A stretch of 64,000 nucleotides of DNA, from positions 3,364,001-3,428,000 of the forward strand of contig NZ_CP063832.1 in assembly GCF_023277925.1 (NCBI RefSeq), given 5' to 3'. The position numbers were made by a program, and so were the translations under genes. Under the pieces are notes generated by a model, which was not told where the DNA came from, made no database searches, and was given only the letters and a program-made list of their open reading frames with translations. Below, one piece after another: positions 9,536 through 18,478 of this stretch. The DNA comes from Pseudomonas entomophila. Its GTDB lineage: Bacteria; Pseudomonadota; Gammaproteobacteria; Pseudomonadales; Pseudomonadaceae. Numbering within the stretch: the first letter of the stretch is position 1; each line of letters opens with the position of its first letter.

Positions 9536-10993
9536 ATGGTCTTCTCGTCCAATGTGTTCCTGTTCCTGTTCCTGCCGGTTTTCCTCGGCTTGTACTACTT
9601 GAGCGGGCAACGCTATCGCAACCTGCTGCTATTGGTGGCCAGCTACATCTTCTACGCCTGGTGGCGGGTGGACTTCCTCGCCCTGTTCGCCGGGGTCACC
9701 CTGTGGAACTACTGGATCGGCCTGAAGGTGGGCCACGCTGGCGTGCGCACCAAGCCCGCCCAGCGCTGGCTGTTGCTGGGGGTGGCGGTCGACCTGGCGA
9801 TCCTCGGCTACTTCAAGTACGCCAACTTCGGCGTCGACAGCCTCAACGCCATCATCACCTCGTTCGGGCTGGAGCCGTTCATCCTCACCCACGTGCTGCT
9901 GCCGATCGGCATCTCGTTCTATATCTTCGAGTCGATCAGCTACATCATCGACGTGTACCGCGGCGACACCCCGGCCACCCGCAACCTGATCGACTTCGCG
10001 GCGTTCGTGGCGATCTTCCCGCACCTGATCGCCGGCCCCGTGCTGCGCTTCAAAGACCTGGTCGACCAGTTCAACAACCGCACCCACACCCTCGACAAGT
10101 TTTCCGAAGGCTGCACGCGCTTCATGCAAGGCTTCATCAAGAAGGTGTTCATCGCCGACACCCTGGCAGTGGTGGCCGACCACTGCTTCGCCCTGCAGAA
10201 CCCCACCACCGGCGATGCCTGGCTCGGCGCCCTGGCCTATACCGCGCAGCTGTACTTCGACTTCTCCGGCTACAGCGACATGGCCATCGGCCTGGGGCTG
10301 ATGATGGGCTTCCGCTTCATGGAGAACTTCAAGCAGCCGTACATCAGCCAGTCGATCACCGAATTCTGGCGGCGCTGGCACATCAGCCTGTCGACCTGGC
10401 TGCGCGACTACCTGTACATCACCCTGGGCGGCAACCGCAAAGGCACCTTCAACACCTACCGCAACCTGTTCCTGACCATGCTGCTGGGCGGGCTGTGGCA
10501 CGGTGCCAACTTCACCTACATCCTCTGGGGCGCCTGGCACGGCATGTGGCTGGCCATCGAGCGGGCGCTGGGCATCGACACCAACCCGCAGCGCTTCAAC
10601 CCGGTGAAGTGGGCCTTCACCTTCCTGCTGGTGGTGGTCGGCTGGGTGATCTTCCGCGCCGAGAACCTGCACGTGGCCGCGCGCATGTACGGCGCCATGT
10701 TCAGCTTCGGCGAGTGGCAGCTGTCGGAGCTCAACCGCGCCAACCTCACCGGCCTGCAGGTGGCCACGCTGGTGGTCGCCTACCTGACCCTGGCGTTCTT
10801 CGGCCTGCGCGACTTCTACCGCAATGCCCAGCCAACGCCCAAGGCCACGCCGGTGCAGGTCAACGCCGACGGCTCGGTGGGCCTGGACTGGACGCGGATC
10901 ATGAGCCGCGCCCTGGTCCTGCTGCTGTTCGTCGCCTCGGTGCTGAAGCTCTCGGCGCAGAGCTACTCGCCATTCCTCTACTTCCAGTTCTGA
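9536..10993 (+). CDS. algI: AlgI, MBOAT membrane acyltransferase for alginate acetylation
   Basis: 485 aa multi-pass MBOAT protein that passes acetyl groups from a cytoplasmic donor across the inner membrane to AlgJ/AlgX. It opens with VFSSNVFLFLFLPVFLGLYY; the WRRWHISLSTWLRDYLYITLG segment and the essential MBOAT histidine H322 (GGLWHGAN) are present, H322 at the same number as in P. aeruginosa AlgI. Strong AAGGAGAA ribosome site. Followed by algJ after 10 bp. Confidence 0.96.
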   Translation: MVFSSNVFLFLFLPVFLGLYYLSGQRYRNLLLLVASYIFYAWWRVDFLALFAGVTLWNYWIGLKVGHAGVRTKPAQRWLLLGVAVDLAILGYFKYANFGVDSLNAIITSFGLEPFILTHVLLPIGISFYIFESISYIIDVYRGDTPATRNLIDFAAFVAIFPHLIAGPVLRFKDLVDQFNNRTHTLDKFSEGCTRFMQGFIKKVFIADTLAVVADHCFALQNPTTGDAWLGALAYTAQLYFDFSGYSDMAIGLGLMMGFRFMENFKQPYISQSITEFWRRWHISLSTWLRDYLYITLGGNRKGTFNTYRNLFLTMLLGGLWHGANFTYILWGAWHGMWLAIERALGIDTNPQRFNPVKWAFTFLLVVVGWVIFRAENLHVAARMYGAMFSFGEWQLSELNRANLTGLQVATLVVAYLTLAFFGLRDFYRNAQPTPKATPVQVNADGSVGLDWTRIMSRALVLLLFVASVLKLSAQSYSPFLYFQF

Positions 10994-11003
10994 GGCCCTG
11001 ACC

Positions 11004-12161
11004 ATGAACCGGACACTTCGCATCACCTATTCGCTGTCATTCATGGGCCTGCTGGTCGGGCTTGGTGCCTGGTCGGTCGGCGGGCTGGACAGCTTCACCC
11101 GCAGCGGGCAGATGACCCTGCTCGACGGCAAGCTGGCCAAGGCCGCCGAAAGCCACTACGACGAGCAGTTCCCGATCAAGCGCATCGGCACCAACCTGTG
11201 GGCCGCGCTGGACTTCAAGCTGTTCAACGAGGGCCGCCCCGGCGTGGTGCTGGGCCGCGACCAGTGGCTGTTCAGCGACGAAGAGTTCAAGCCCACCGCC
11301 GGCGCCGAACAACAGATGCAGGACAACCTGGCACTGGTGCGCGGCATCCGCGACGCCCTGGAGCGCCAGGGCACCCAGCTGGTGCTGGCGATCGTGCCAG
11401 CCAAGGCACGCCTGTATGCCGAGTACATCGGCAAGCAGAACCCAGCCAGCCTGCACGATGAGCTGTTCAACCAGTTCCACGCCCAGGCACGCCAGGCCAA
11501 CGTGTTCGCCCCCGACCTGCTGGCGCCGCTGGAGCAAGCCAAGGCCCGCGGCCAGGTGTTCCTGCGCACCGACACCCACTGGACCCCCATGGGCGCCGAG
11601 GTGGTGGCACAGGCCATCGCCGAGGCGGTCAACCGCCAGAAGCTGCTCAACGGCGACCCCCAGGCCTTCATCACCGAGGCCGGCGCCACCGCGCCATACA
11701 AGGGCGACCTGACCAACTTCCTGCCGCTCGACCCGCTGTTCAGCAACCTGTTGCCGACCCCGGACAACCTGCAGCAGCGCAAGACCCACCCGGTAGAGAG
11801 CGAAGGCGAAGCCGGCGACGCCCTGTTCGCCGACAACCGGATCCCGGTGGCACTGGTGGGCACCAGCTACAGCGCCAACCCGCACTGGAACTTCCTCGGC
11901 GCCCTGCAGCAGGCGCTGCGCAGCGACGTCGCCAACTACGCCGAGGACGGTCACGGCCCGCTGCTGCCAATGCTCAAGTACCTGCAAAGCGAGGCCTTCA
12001 AGAACACGCCACCGCAAGTCGTGGTGTGGGAATTCCCCGAACGTTATCTGCCAATGAAGAGCGATCTCGGCGCCTTCGATCCGCAGTGGATCGCACAGCT
12101 GAAGAACGCCAGCAAGTCCGAAGCCAACCTGGCCCTGTCGTCCAACCGGACCGACCACTGA
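11004..12161 (+). CDS. algJ: AlgJ, alginate O-acetyltransferase
   Basis: 385 aa. Periplasmic-facing, AlgX-like SGNH acetyltransferase anchored by an uncleaved N-terminal hydrophobic segment (about residues 8-28); thought to relay acetyl groups from AlgI to AlgX. The triad D190-x-H192 (RTDTHWTP) and S288 (GTSYSANP) matches the residues reported for P. putida AlgJ. It resembles AlgX but lacks its C-terminal carbohydrate-binding module. Confidence 0.95.
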   Translation: MNRTLRITYSLSFMGLLVGLGAWSVGGLDSFTRSGQMTLLDGKLAKAAESHYDEQFPIKRIGTNLWAALDFKLFNEGRPGVVLGRDQWLFSDEEFKPTAGAEQQMQDNLALVRGIRDALERQGTQLVLAIVPAKARLYAEYIGKQNPASLHDELFNQFHAQARQANVFAPDLLAPLEQAKARGQVFLRTDTHWTPMGAEVVAQAIAEAVNRQKLLNGDPQAFITEAGATAPYKGDLTNFLPLDPLFSNLLPTPDNLQQRKTHPVESEGEAGDALFADNRIPVALVGTSYSANPHWNFLGALQQALRSDVANYAEDGHGPLLPMLKYLQSEAFKNTPPQVVVWEFPERYLPMKSDLGAFDPQWIAQLKNASKSEANLALSSNRTDH

Positions 12162-12181
12162 AGATAGAGAGGAACACGCAC

Positions 12182-12829
12182 ATGACCACCAAGACTCACA
12201 TTGCCAAAGCCCTCACCCTCGCGGCGGGCCTGTCCCTGGCCTCGCTGCAGGCCTTCGCCGGCGCCGACGCCGCCCTCTACGGCCCGAGCGCGCCAAAGGG
12301 CTCGACCTTCGTGCGCCTGTACAACGCGTCCAGCGCCCCCGCTGCCGCTTCCGTGGGCAACACCCAGATCAAGCAAGTCGGCGCCCAGGCCAGCAGCGAC
12401 TTCAGCTTCCTGCCCGGTGGCGACTACACCGCCCAGGTGGGTGGCAAGAGCGTCCCGGTGAAGCTGGCCGCCGACAAGTACTACACCCTGGTCAACAGCA
12501 GCGGCGGCAACCCGCAGTTGATCGAGGAACCGCCGTTCAAGAACAAGCAGAAGGCCCTGGTGCGGGTACAGAACCTCAGCGACCAGCCGCTGAGCCTGAA
12601 GACCGCCGACGGCAAGACCGAAGTGGTTCAGCCCGTGGCGGCCAAGGGCCGCGGCGAACGTGAAATCAATCCGGTCAAGGTCAACCTTGCCCTGTATGCA
12701 GGCGACAAGAAGGTCGGCGACGTCAAACCCGTCGCCCTGGCACGCGGCGAAGCCGCCGTGCTGTATGTCACCGGCTCCGGCGGCAGCCTGTCGCCGGTGT
12801 GGGTCACCCGCCCCGTGGCCACCAACTGA
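12182..12829 (+). CDS. algF: AlgF, periplasmic alginate acetylation adaptor
   Basis: 215 aa. Secreted protein required for O-acetylation, probably by bridging AlgJ and AlgX; no catalytic motif. Signal peptide MTTKTHIAKALTLAAGLSLA, cut near AFA-GAD. Start set at ATG 12182 with GAGAGGAAC upstream; the longer open frame from 12026 overlaps algJ and is not used. Immediately precedes algA. Confidence 0.94.
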   Translation: MTTKTHIAKALTLAAGLSLASLQAFAGADAALYGPSAPKGSTFVRLYNASSAPAAASVGNTQIKQVGAQASSDFSFLPGGDYTAQVGGKSVPVKLAADKYYTLVNSSGGNPQLIEEPPFKNKQKALVRVQNLSDQPLSLKTADGKTEVVQPVAAKGRGEREINPVKVNLALYAGDKKVGDVKPVALARGEAAVLYVTGSGGSLSPVWVTRPVATN

Positions 12830-12864
12830 ATCCTGCCTCTTAACGACCTTATTGGAGAAACGAC

Positions 12865-14319
12865 ATGATCCCGGTAATTCTTTCTGGTGGTAGCGGTTCC
12901 CGTCTGTGGCCTCTGTCGCGCAAACAATTCCCCAAGCAGTTCCTGGCCCTGACCGGGGCGCACACACTGTTCCAGCAAACCATCGAGCGCCTGGTGTTCG
13001 AGGGCATGGACACCCCCATCGTGGTTTGCAACAAGGACCACAAGTTCATCGTCCAGGAACAGCTGAACGCGCTGAAGCTGGAAACCCAGGCGATCCTCAT
13101 GGAGCCGTTCGGCCGCAACACCGCGCCGGCGGTGGCCATGACCGCGATGAAACTGGTCAATGAAGGCCGTGATGAACTGATGCTGGTGCTGCCGGCCGAC
13201 CACGTGATCGAAGACCAGAAGGCCCTGCAACGCGCCCTGGCCCTGGCCACCGTGGCCGCCGAGCGCGGCGAGATGGTGCTGTTCGGCGTGCCGGCGACCA
13301 AGCCCGAGACCGGCTATGGCTACATCCGCTCCAGCCAGGACGCGCTGCTGCCCGAGGGCGTGGCGCGGGTCGCGCAGTTCGTCGAGAAGCCTGACGAGAA
13401 GCGCGCCAACGAGTTCGTCCACGCCGGTGGCTACTTCTGGAACAGCGGCATGTTCCTGTTCCGCGCCAGCCGCTTCCTCGAAGAGTTGAAGAAGCACGAC
13501 CCGGACATCTACGACACCTGCCTGCTGGCCTTGGAGCGCAGCGACGAGGCCGGCGATGTGCTGAGCATCGACGAAGCCACCTTCGCCTGCTGCCCGGACA
13601 ACTCCATCGACTACGCGGTGATGGAGAAGACCCAGCGCGCTTGCGTGGTGCCGCTGTCCGCCGGCTGGAGCGACGTGGGCTGCTGGTCGTCGCTGTGGGA
13701 CGTGCACGAGAAGGACGCCGACGGCAACGTCACCAAGGGCGACGTGGTGGTGCAGGACAGCCGCAACTGCATGATCCACGGCAACGGCAAGCTGGTGTCG
13801 GTGATCGGCCTGGAGAACATCGTGGTGGTCGAGACCAAGGACGCCATGATGATTGCCCACAAGGACAAGGTTCAGGGGGTCAAGCAGCTGGTCAGTACCC
13901 TCGACGCCCAGGGCCGCACGGAAACCCAGAACCACCTGGAGGTGTACCGCCCGTGGGGCTCGTACGACTCGGTGGACATGGGCGGGCGCTTCCAGGTCAA
14001 GCACATCACCGTCAAGCCGGGTGCCAGCCTGTCGCTGCAGATGCACCACCACCGCGCCGAGCACTGGATCGTGGTGTCCGGCACAGCGGAAGTCACCTGC
14101 GACGAGAACGTGTTCCTGCTCACCGAGAACCAGTCCACCTACATCCCCATCGCCTCGGTGCACCGCCTGCGCAACCCGGGCAAGATCCCGCTGGAGATCA
14201 TCGAGGTGCAGTCCGGGAGCTACCTGGGCGAGGATGATATCGAGCGCTTCGAGGATGTGTATGGGCGCACCTCGACGCCGGTGGAGCGTGGGGTATCGGT
14301 GAAAACCATCGCCCAGTAA
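12865..14319 (+). CDS. algA: AlgA, mannose-6-P isomerase / GDP-mannose pyrophosphorylase
   Basis: 484 aa bifunctional enzyme supplying GDP-mannose for AlgD. The N-terminal nucleotidyltransferase domain carries GGSGSRLWPLSRKQFPKQF (residues ~8-26) and FVEKPD. The C-terminal cupin isomerase domain carries the zinc-site motif Q392-M-H-H-H-R-A-E-H-W401. Last gene of the alginate operon, 35 bp after algF; a REP pair follows within 15 bp of the stop. Confidence 0.97.
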   Translation: MIPVILSGGSGSRLWPLSRKQFPKQFLALTGAHTLFQQTIERLVFEGMDTPIVVCNKDHKFIVQEQLNALKLETQAILMEPFGRNTAPAVAMTAMKLVNEGRDELMLVLPADHVIEDQKALQRALALATVAAERGEMVLFGVPATKPETGYGYIRSSQDALLPEGVARVAQFVEKPDEKRANEFVHAGGYFWNSGMFLFRASRFLEELKKHDPDIYDTCLLALERSDEAGDVLSIDEATFACCPDNSIDYAVMEKTQRACVVPLSAGWSDVGCWSSLWDVHEKDADGNVTKGDVVVQDSRNCMIHGNGKLVSVIGLENIVVVETKDAMMIAHKDKVQGVKQLVSTLDAQGRTETQNHLEVYRPWGSYDSVDMGGRFQVKHITVKPGASLSLQMHHHRAEHWIVVSGTAEVTCDENVFLLTENQSTYIPIASVHRLRNPGKIPLEIIEVQSGSYLGEDDIERFEDVYGRTSTPVERGVSVKTIAQ

Positions 14320-14329
14320 GCGCGGCCCG

Positions 14330-14392
14330 TTCGCCGGCAAGCCCGCGCCTACAGGTCAGCGCGATCCTTGCAGGAGCTGGCTTGCCGGCGAA
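14330..14392. repeat. REP inverted pair after algA
   Basis: Imperfect arms 14330-14355 (TTCGCCGGCAAGCCCGCG type) and 14369-14392 (complementary, ending CTTGCCGGCGAA). Placed where the alginate operon should end; may stabilise the mRNA 3' end or help termination. Confidence 0.8.
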
Positions 14393-14456
14393 TTTTGAGC
14401 CCTCCCCGATTTCTCGCTAGGATGAGCAGATCATTGCCATCAAGGTCTGCCCCACC

Positions 14457-14921
14457 ATGATCATCGGCGCCCTGCTCGTCCTCACTTGGCTGGTCCTGCT
14501 GTTGCGCTACCCGTCCAAAGCCCTGCCCATCTCCCTGGCGGCCGTGTGCGGCCTGGGCCTGGTGGCCCTCGGGGTGGCCTGGCAGGACACCCGCGAGGCC
14601 TCGCAATTGGCACGCCTGGACATCCGCCTGACCTACGCCCCCGACCAGTGCCCCGCCGACCGCGCCCTGCAAGTGCACATGAAAAACGGCAACCAGGCCC
14701 CGCTCACCGAACTGCGCTGGCGCATAGGCGCCTACGCGCCGGGCGATACCGTGAACCTGGCCGAGAACGCCTACAGTGCTCCACGTTATCGTGGGCCAGG
14801 CGACTTGCAGCCGGGCGGCGAGTGGCGCGACTGCCTGCCACTGCCACCGCTGCGCTCAGGCTATCGGCCGCAGAACCTGGAGTTCCGCGCCGAGCACCTG
14901 CAAGGTACATTCGCCAATTGA
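14457..14921 (+). CDS. Small membrane-anchored protein of unknown function
   Basis: 154 aa. Two N-terminal hydrophobic helices (about residues 1-17 and 25-43) precede a polar, probably periplasmic domain with two cysteines (DQCPAD and WRDCLPL) that could pair. The C-terminal domain has a beta-rich look (LDIRLTYAPDQC, LTELRWRIGAYAPGD). No enzymatic motif recognised. Similar short multidrug-transporter-annotated hypotheticals occur in Pseudomonas, but nothing here supports transport. Monocistronic, between two REP pairs. Start ATG 14457 has a poor ribosome site. Confidence 0.75.
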   Translation: MIIGALLVLTWLVLLLRYPSKALPISLAAVCGLGLVALGVAWQDTREASQLARLDIRLTYAPDQCPADRALQVHMKNGNQAPLTELRWRIGAYAPGDTVNLAENAYSAPRYRGPGDLQPGGEWRDCLPLPPLRSGYRPQNLEFRAEHLQGTFAN

Positions 14922-14940
14922 TCGACTGTCTGTACCGGCC

Positions 14941-14991
14941 GCTTCGCCGGCAAGCCGGCCCCTACGAGGTGTAGGTGCCGGTTTGCCGGCG
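14941..14991. repeat. REP inverted pair
   Basis: Arms GCTTCGCCGGCAAGCCGGCC (from 14941) and GTGCCGGTTTGCCGGCGC (ending about 14991), between the unknown membrane protein and the SDR gene. Confidence 0.75.
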
Positions 14992-15035
14992 CAGAGGCCA
15001 GTAAAGCCCTCCCTTTTTGCTGACAGGTTCCCTGC

Positions 15036-15848
15036 ATGCCCACCGTCCTGATCACCGGTTGTTCCAGCGGCATCGGCCGCGCCCTGGCCGACGCCTTCCG
15101 CGATGCCGGCCATGAAGTCTGGGCCACCGCCCGCAAAGCACAGGATGTCGAACAACTGGCCGCCGCCGGCTTCACTGCCCGGCAACTGGACGTGAACGAC
15201 GCCGCAGCCCTCGCCCGCCTGGCCGAGGAACTGCAAAACCTCGACATCCTGATCAACAACGCCGGCTACGGCGCCATGGGCCCGCTGCTGGACGGCGGCG
15301 TCGAGGCCATGCGCCAGCAGTTCGAGACCAACGTCTTCGCCCTGGTCGGCGTAACCCGCGCGCTGTTCCCGCTGCTGCGCCGCGCCCGTGGGCTGGTGGT
15401 GAACATCGGCAGTGTCTCCGGTGTGCTGGTGACGCCGTTCGCCGGCGCCTACTGCGCTTCGAAAGCGGCCGTGCACGGGCTGAGCGACGCTCTGCGCCTG
15501 GAGCTGGCGCCGTTTGGCGTCCGGGTGATGGAAGTGCAGCCGGGTGCGATCGCCTCGCAGTTCGCCAGCAATGCGCAGCAGCAGGCCGAGCAGGTGCTGG
15601 CGGCCGACTCGCCGTGGTGGCCGTTGCGAGAACAGGTTCAGGCACGGGCACGGGCCTCGCAGGATCACCCGACACCCGCGGCGATGTTCGCCCAGGGGTT
15701 GCTGGCCGCGACGCGCAAGTCGCCGACGCCCGCGTTGGTGAGGTTGGGCAATGGCAGCACAGCCTTGCCGTTGATGGCCCGGCTGTTGCCGCAGCGCCTG
15801 CTGGATTGGGTTTTACGCAAGCGTTTCGGACTGTTGCGGCCGCTGTGA
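15036..15848 (+). CDS. Short-chain dehydrogenase/reductase
   Basis: 270 aa classical SDR, NAD(P)-dependent oxidoreductase. Cofactor motif TGCSSGIG at residues 7-14, NNAG in LINNAGYGAMG, catalytic Ser near VNIGSVSGVL, and the active-site Y-x-x-x-K in AYCASKAAVHG. The C-terminal ~80 residues are variable, and the substrate cannot be told from sequence. Single gene flanked by REP pairs; ATG 15036 after TTCCCTGC, ribosome site weak. Confidence 0.88.
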   Translation: MPTVLITGCSSGIGRALADAFRDAGHEVWATARKAQDVEQLAAAGFTARQLDVNDAAALARLAEELQNLDILINNAGYGAMGPLLDGGVEAMRQQFETNVFALVGVTRALFPLLRRARGLVVNIGSVSGVLVTPFAGAYCASKAAVHGLSDALRLELAPFGVRVMEVQPGAIASQFASNAQQQAEQVLAADSPWWPLREQVQARARASQDHPTPAAMFAQGLLAATRKSPTPALVRLGNGSTALPLMARLLPQRLLDWVLRKRFGLLRPL

Positions 15849-15855
15849 ATGGGAC

Positions 15856-15942
15856 GTGTAGGAGCGGCTTCAGCCGCGATGCAGGCATCGCGGTACCTGG
15901 CACCCGCTTCGCGGGTGATCGCGGCTAAAGCCTCTCCTACAA
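15856..15942. repeat. REP inverted pair
   Basis: Arms 15856-15880 (GTGTAGGAGCGGCTTCAGCC...) and 15917-15940 (complement, with a degenerate CTCTCCTAC end). Lies between the convergent SDR and efflux genes, where it may act as a shared terminator. Confidence 0.85.
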
Positions 15943-15955
15943 AGGTTGCATGAGG

Positions 15956-17392
15956 TCAAACCTGGTCGAACGCCTGCCAGCCGCCACCCAGCGCCTTGTA
16001 CAGCCCCACCAGCGCCTGCGACACCGCCGCCGAGCTGTCGATCCATTGCTCCTCGCTGGCCAGCAAAGCCGACTGCACCGTCAGCACATTGAGAAAGTCC
16101 ACCGCCCCTTCCACGTACTGACGCTGCGCGGTCTCCAGCGCAATGCGGTTCTGCCGCACCGCCTCGGCCAGGTGATCGCGGCGCAGCTGGCTGGCGTTAT
16201 AAAGCCGCAGCACATCGTCGATCTCATGCCAGGCCCCCAGCACCACCTTGCGGTAGTTCAGCGCCGCCTCCTGCTGCTGCGCCTCGCGCAACTCCAGCGT
16301 GCCCTTGAGCCGCCCACCTTCGAAGATCGGCAGCGACAGCTGCGGGCCGAAGGCAAACCTTCGCGAATCCCAGGCGCCGAAATCGGACAGTTGCATGGCC
16401 TGGAAACCAACACTGCCGGACAACCGGATGCTCGGGTAGAAATCAGCCTTGGCCACCCCGATGCTGGCGGTGGCCGCATGCAACCGTGCTTCGGCCAGAC
16501 GGATATCTGGCCGGCGTTCGGCCAGTTCCGAGGGCACGCCAATGGCGAACCGCTGCTGCGGCGCTGGCAACTCGCCGCTCTGCAACAACTCGCCCTGCAA
16601 GCTGCGCGGCGGTTCGGCGGCCAGCAGGCTCAATGCGTTGATCAGGTCATCGCGGCGGGCTTCGAGCGTCGGCAAGCGCGACTCGATCGAAGCCACCTGG
16701 GCGCTGGCCTGGGCAACGTCGAGGCGAGTCGCGACACCTTCGGCCTGACGATCCTCGGACAGCTTCAGGCTATGTCGCGCGACGTTGAGGTTGTCCTGTG
16801 TCACTGCCAGAGTGTGCTGCACGGCACGCAGCTGGATGTAGTTGCCTGCCGTCTCCGACAGCAACGCCAGCAGCACACCACGACGGTCGTTCTCGGCAAC
16901 TTCGACCGTGGCATCGGCAGCCTCGACCTGACGGCGCACACGCCCCCACAGGTCCAGCTCCCAGCCAGCTACCAGGTCGCCCTGCCACAGGTTGTAGGCT
17001 GACTTGCCCGCCTTGCCGGACGGGTCGTTCAACCCTTCGGCGCTGTTGCGCGCCCGGCTGTAGCCGGCGTTCACATCCACCGACGGCGCCTCGTCGGCGG
17101 CCACGGTGCCGCGCAGGGCGCGGCTCTGCAACAGGCGCGCGCTGGCCATGCGCAGGTCAAGGTTGCGCTCGGTGACCTTCTGGATCAGCGCGCTCAGCCG
17201 TGGGTCGTGAAAACTGTCCCACCAGCGCAACTCCACGGGCTCGGCCAAGGGTTGGCTGGCCGCCGCCTCGCCTTGCAGCGCGGCCCACTCTTTCGGCGCC
17301 TCGCTGTCCGGGCGCTGGAAGTCCGGCCCGAGTGTGCAACCCGCCAGCAGCACGACCAGCAGCAGGGGGCTCAAGCGTGTGACCGGTCTCAT
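15956..17392 (-). CDS. Outer-membrane efflux lipoprotein, NodT/OprM family
   Basis: 478 aa TolC-like channel. Signal with lipobox LLAGC (Cys19), then two OEP repeats (about residues 55-250 and 270-460) with the usual VAASYIQL-like and FYPSIRLSGSVGFQA segments. Third gene of an emrB-emrA-OMF operon on -, its ATG overlapping the EmrA stop by 4 bp; it provides the outer-membrane exit for the EmrAB pump. Confidence 0.92.
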   Translation of the reverse strand: MRPVTRLSPLLLVVLLAGCTLGPDFQRPDSEAPKEWAALQGEAAASQPLAEPVELRWWDSFHDPRLSALIQKVTERNLDLRMASARLLQSRALRGTVAADEAPSVDVNAGYSRARNSAEGLNDPSGKAGKSAYNLWQGDLVAGWELDLWGRVRRQVEAADATVEVAENDRRGVLLALLSETAGNYIQLRAVQHTLAVTQDNLNVARHSLKLSEDRQAEGVATRLDVAQASAQVASIESRLPTLEARRDDLINALSLLAAEPPRSLQGELLQSGELPAPQQRFAIGVPSELAERRPDIRLAEARLHAATASIGVAKADFYPSIRLSGSVGFQAMQLSDFGAWDSRRFAFGPQLSLPIFEGGRLKGTLELREAQQQEAALNYRKVVLGAWHEIDDVLRLYNASQLRRDHLAEAVRQNRIALETAQRQYVEGAVDFLNVLTVQSALLASEEQWIDSSAAVSQALVGLYKALGGGWQAFDQV

Positions 17393-18474
17393 CGCACAGT
17401 CACCTCTTTGCCCGCCAACCTGTCGCCCTGGGTATCGATGGTCGCCTCCACCGACATGCCCACGCGCAGGCGTTCGAGCAGCGGCTGACCGTCGTCGAAG
17501 ACGATCTTCACCGGAATACGCTGCACCACCTTGGTGAAGTTGCCGGTGGCATTGTCCGGCTTCACTGCGGCGAAGGTAACGCCGGTGGCCGGGGCGATGC
17601 TTTCGACATGGCCCTGGAGTTTCTCGCCGGAGAAGGTGTCGACCGTGATGCTCACCGGTTGGCCCGGCTGCACATGGGTCAGCTGGGTTTCCTGGAAGTT
17701 GCCGACGATATAGGCATGGGCCAGCGGTACCACCGACAGCAGGCGCGCCCCCGGATTGACGTAGGCACCGACGCGCAAGGCGCGCTCGCCGACCATGCCG
17801 TCCAACGGCGCGGTGATGCGGGTGTAGGACAGGTCCAGCTGGGCCTTTTCCAGCCCCGCCTCGGCCCGCTTGAACTGCCCGTCGGCACTGGCCACCTGGG
17901 CCTGGAGGATGTCCACCTGCTTGCGCGTGGCCACCAGCGCCGCCTGGGTGTTGGCCAGGCGTGCGCGGGCCTGGTCGACCCGGCTGCGCGCCTGCTGGGC
18001 GTTCTGCACGGTGCCAGCGCCCTGCTCGGCCAGGCGGCCGTAGCGGGTCACTTCATGGTCGGCGAAAGCCGCCTCGGCCTGGGCTGCCTTCACCGCGGCC
18101 TCGGCCTGGGCGATCAGCGCGGCCTGGCGCTCGAGGGTGGCGCGGGCATCCAGGCTCTGCGCCTTGGCCACCAGCAACTGGGCCTGGGCGGCGTCGAGGG
18201 CGGCCTGGTAGTCGCGCGCATCGATGGTTGCCAGCAACTGGCCGGCCTTCACTTGCTGGTTGTCCTCCACCAGCACCTCCTTGATGAAGCCGGCCACCTT
18301 GGGCGCGACCACGGTGTAATCGGCGGTGACGTAGGCGTCATTGGTGCTTTGCCGATGATCGCTGCCGAACAGCCAGGGCCCGAGGGTGGCGGCCAGCACG
18401 GCGACGGCGAGCACCGAGCCGATGAAGAGTGTCTTGCGCTTGTTGGTCATTTTCGGTTTCTCGAATTCAGCCAC
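17389..18474 (-). CDS. EmrA-type periplasmic membrane-fusion protein
   Basis: 361 aa HlyD-family adaptor: short cytoplasmic tail, one helix (about residues 16-36), the TNDAYVTADYTVVAPKVAGFI lipoyl-half motif, a long alpha-hairpin rich in Ala/Gln/Glu (about 85-215), then the second lipoyl half and beta-barrel. Links the DHA2 pump to the outer-membrane channel. GTG 18474 starts 4 bp after the emrB stop (translational coupling); ATG 18450 is an alternative. Confidence 0.92.
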   Translation of the reverse strand: MAEFEKPKMTNKRKTLFIGSVLAVAVLAATLGPWLFGSDHRQSTNDAYVTADYTVVAPKVAGFIKEVLVEDNQQVKAGQLLATIDARDYQAALDAAQAQLLVAKAQSLDARATLERQAALIAQAEAAVKAAQAEAAFADHEVTRYGRLAEQGAGTVQNAQQARSRVDQARARLANTQAALVATRKQVDILQAQVASADGQFKRAEAGLEKAQLDLSYTRITAPLDGMVGERALRVGAYVNPGARLLSVVPLAHAYIVGNFQETQLTHVQPGQPVSITVDTFSGEKLQGHVESIAPATGVTFAAVKPDNATGNFTKVVQRIPVKIVFDDGQPLLERLRVGMSVEATIDTQGDRLAGKEVTVR

Positions 18475-18478
18475 GGGC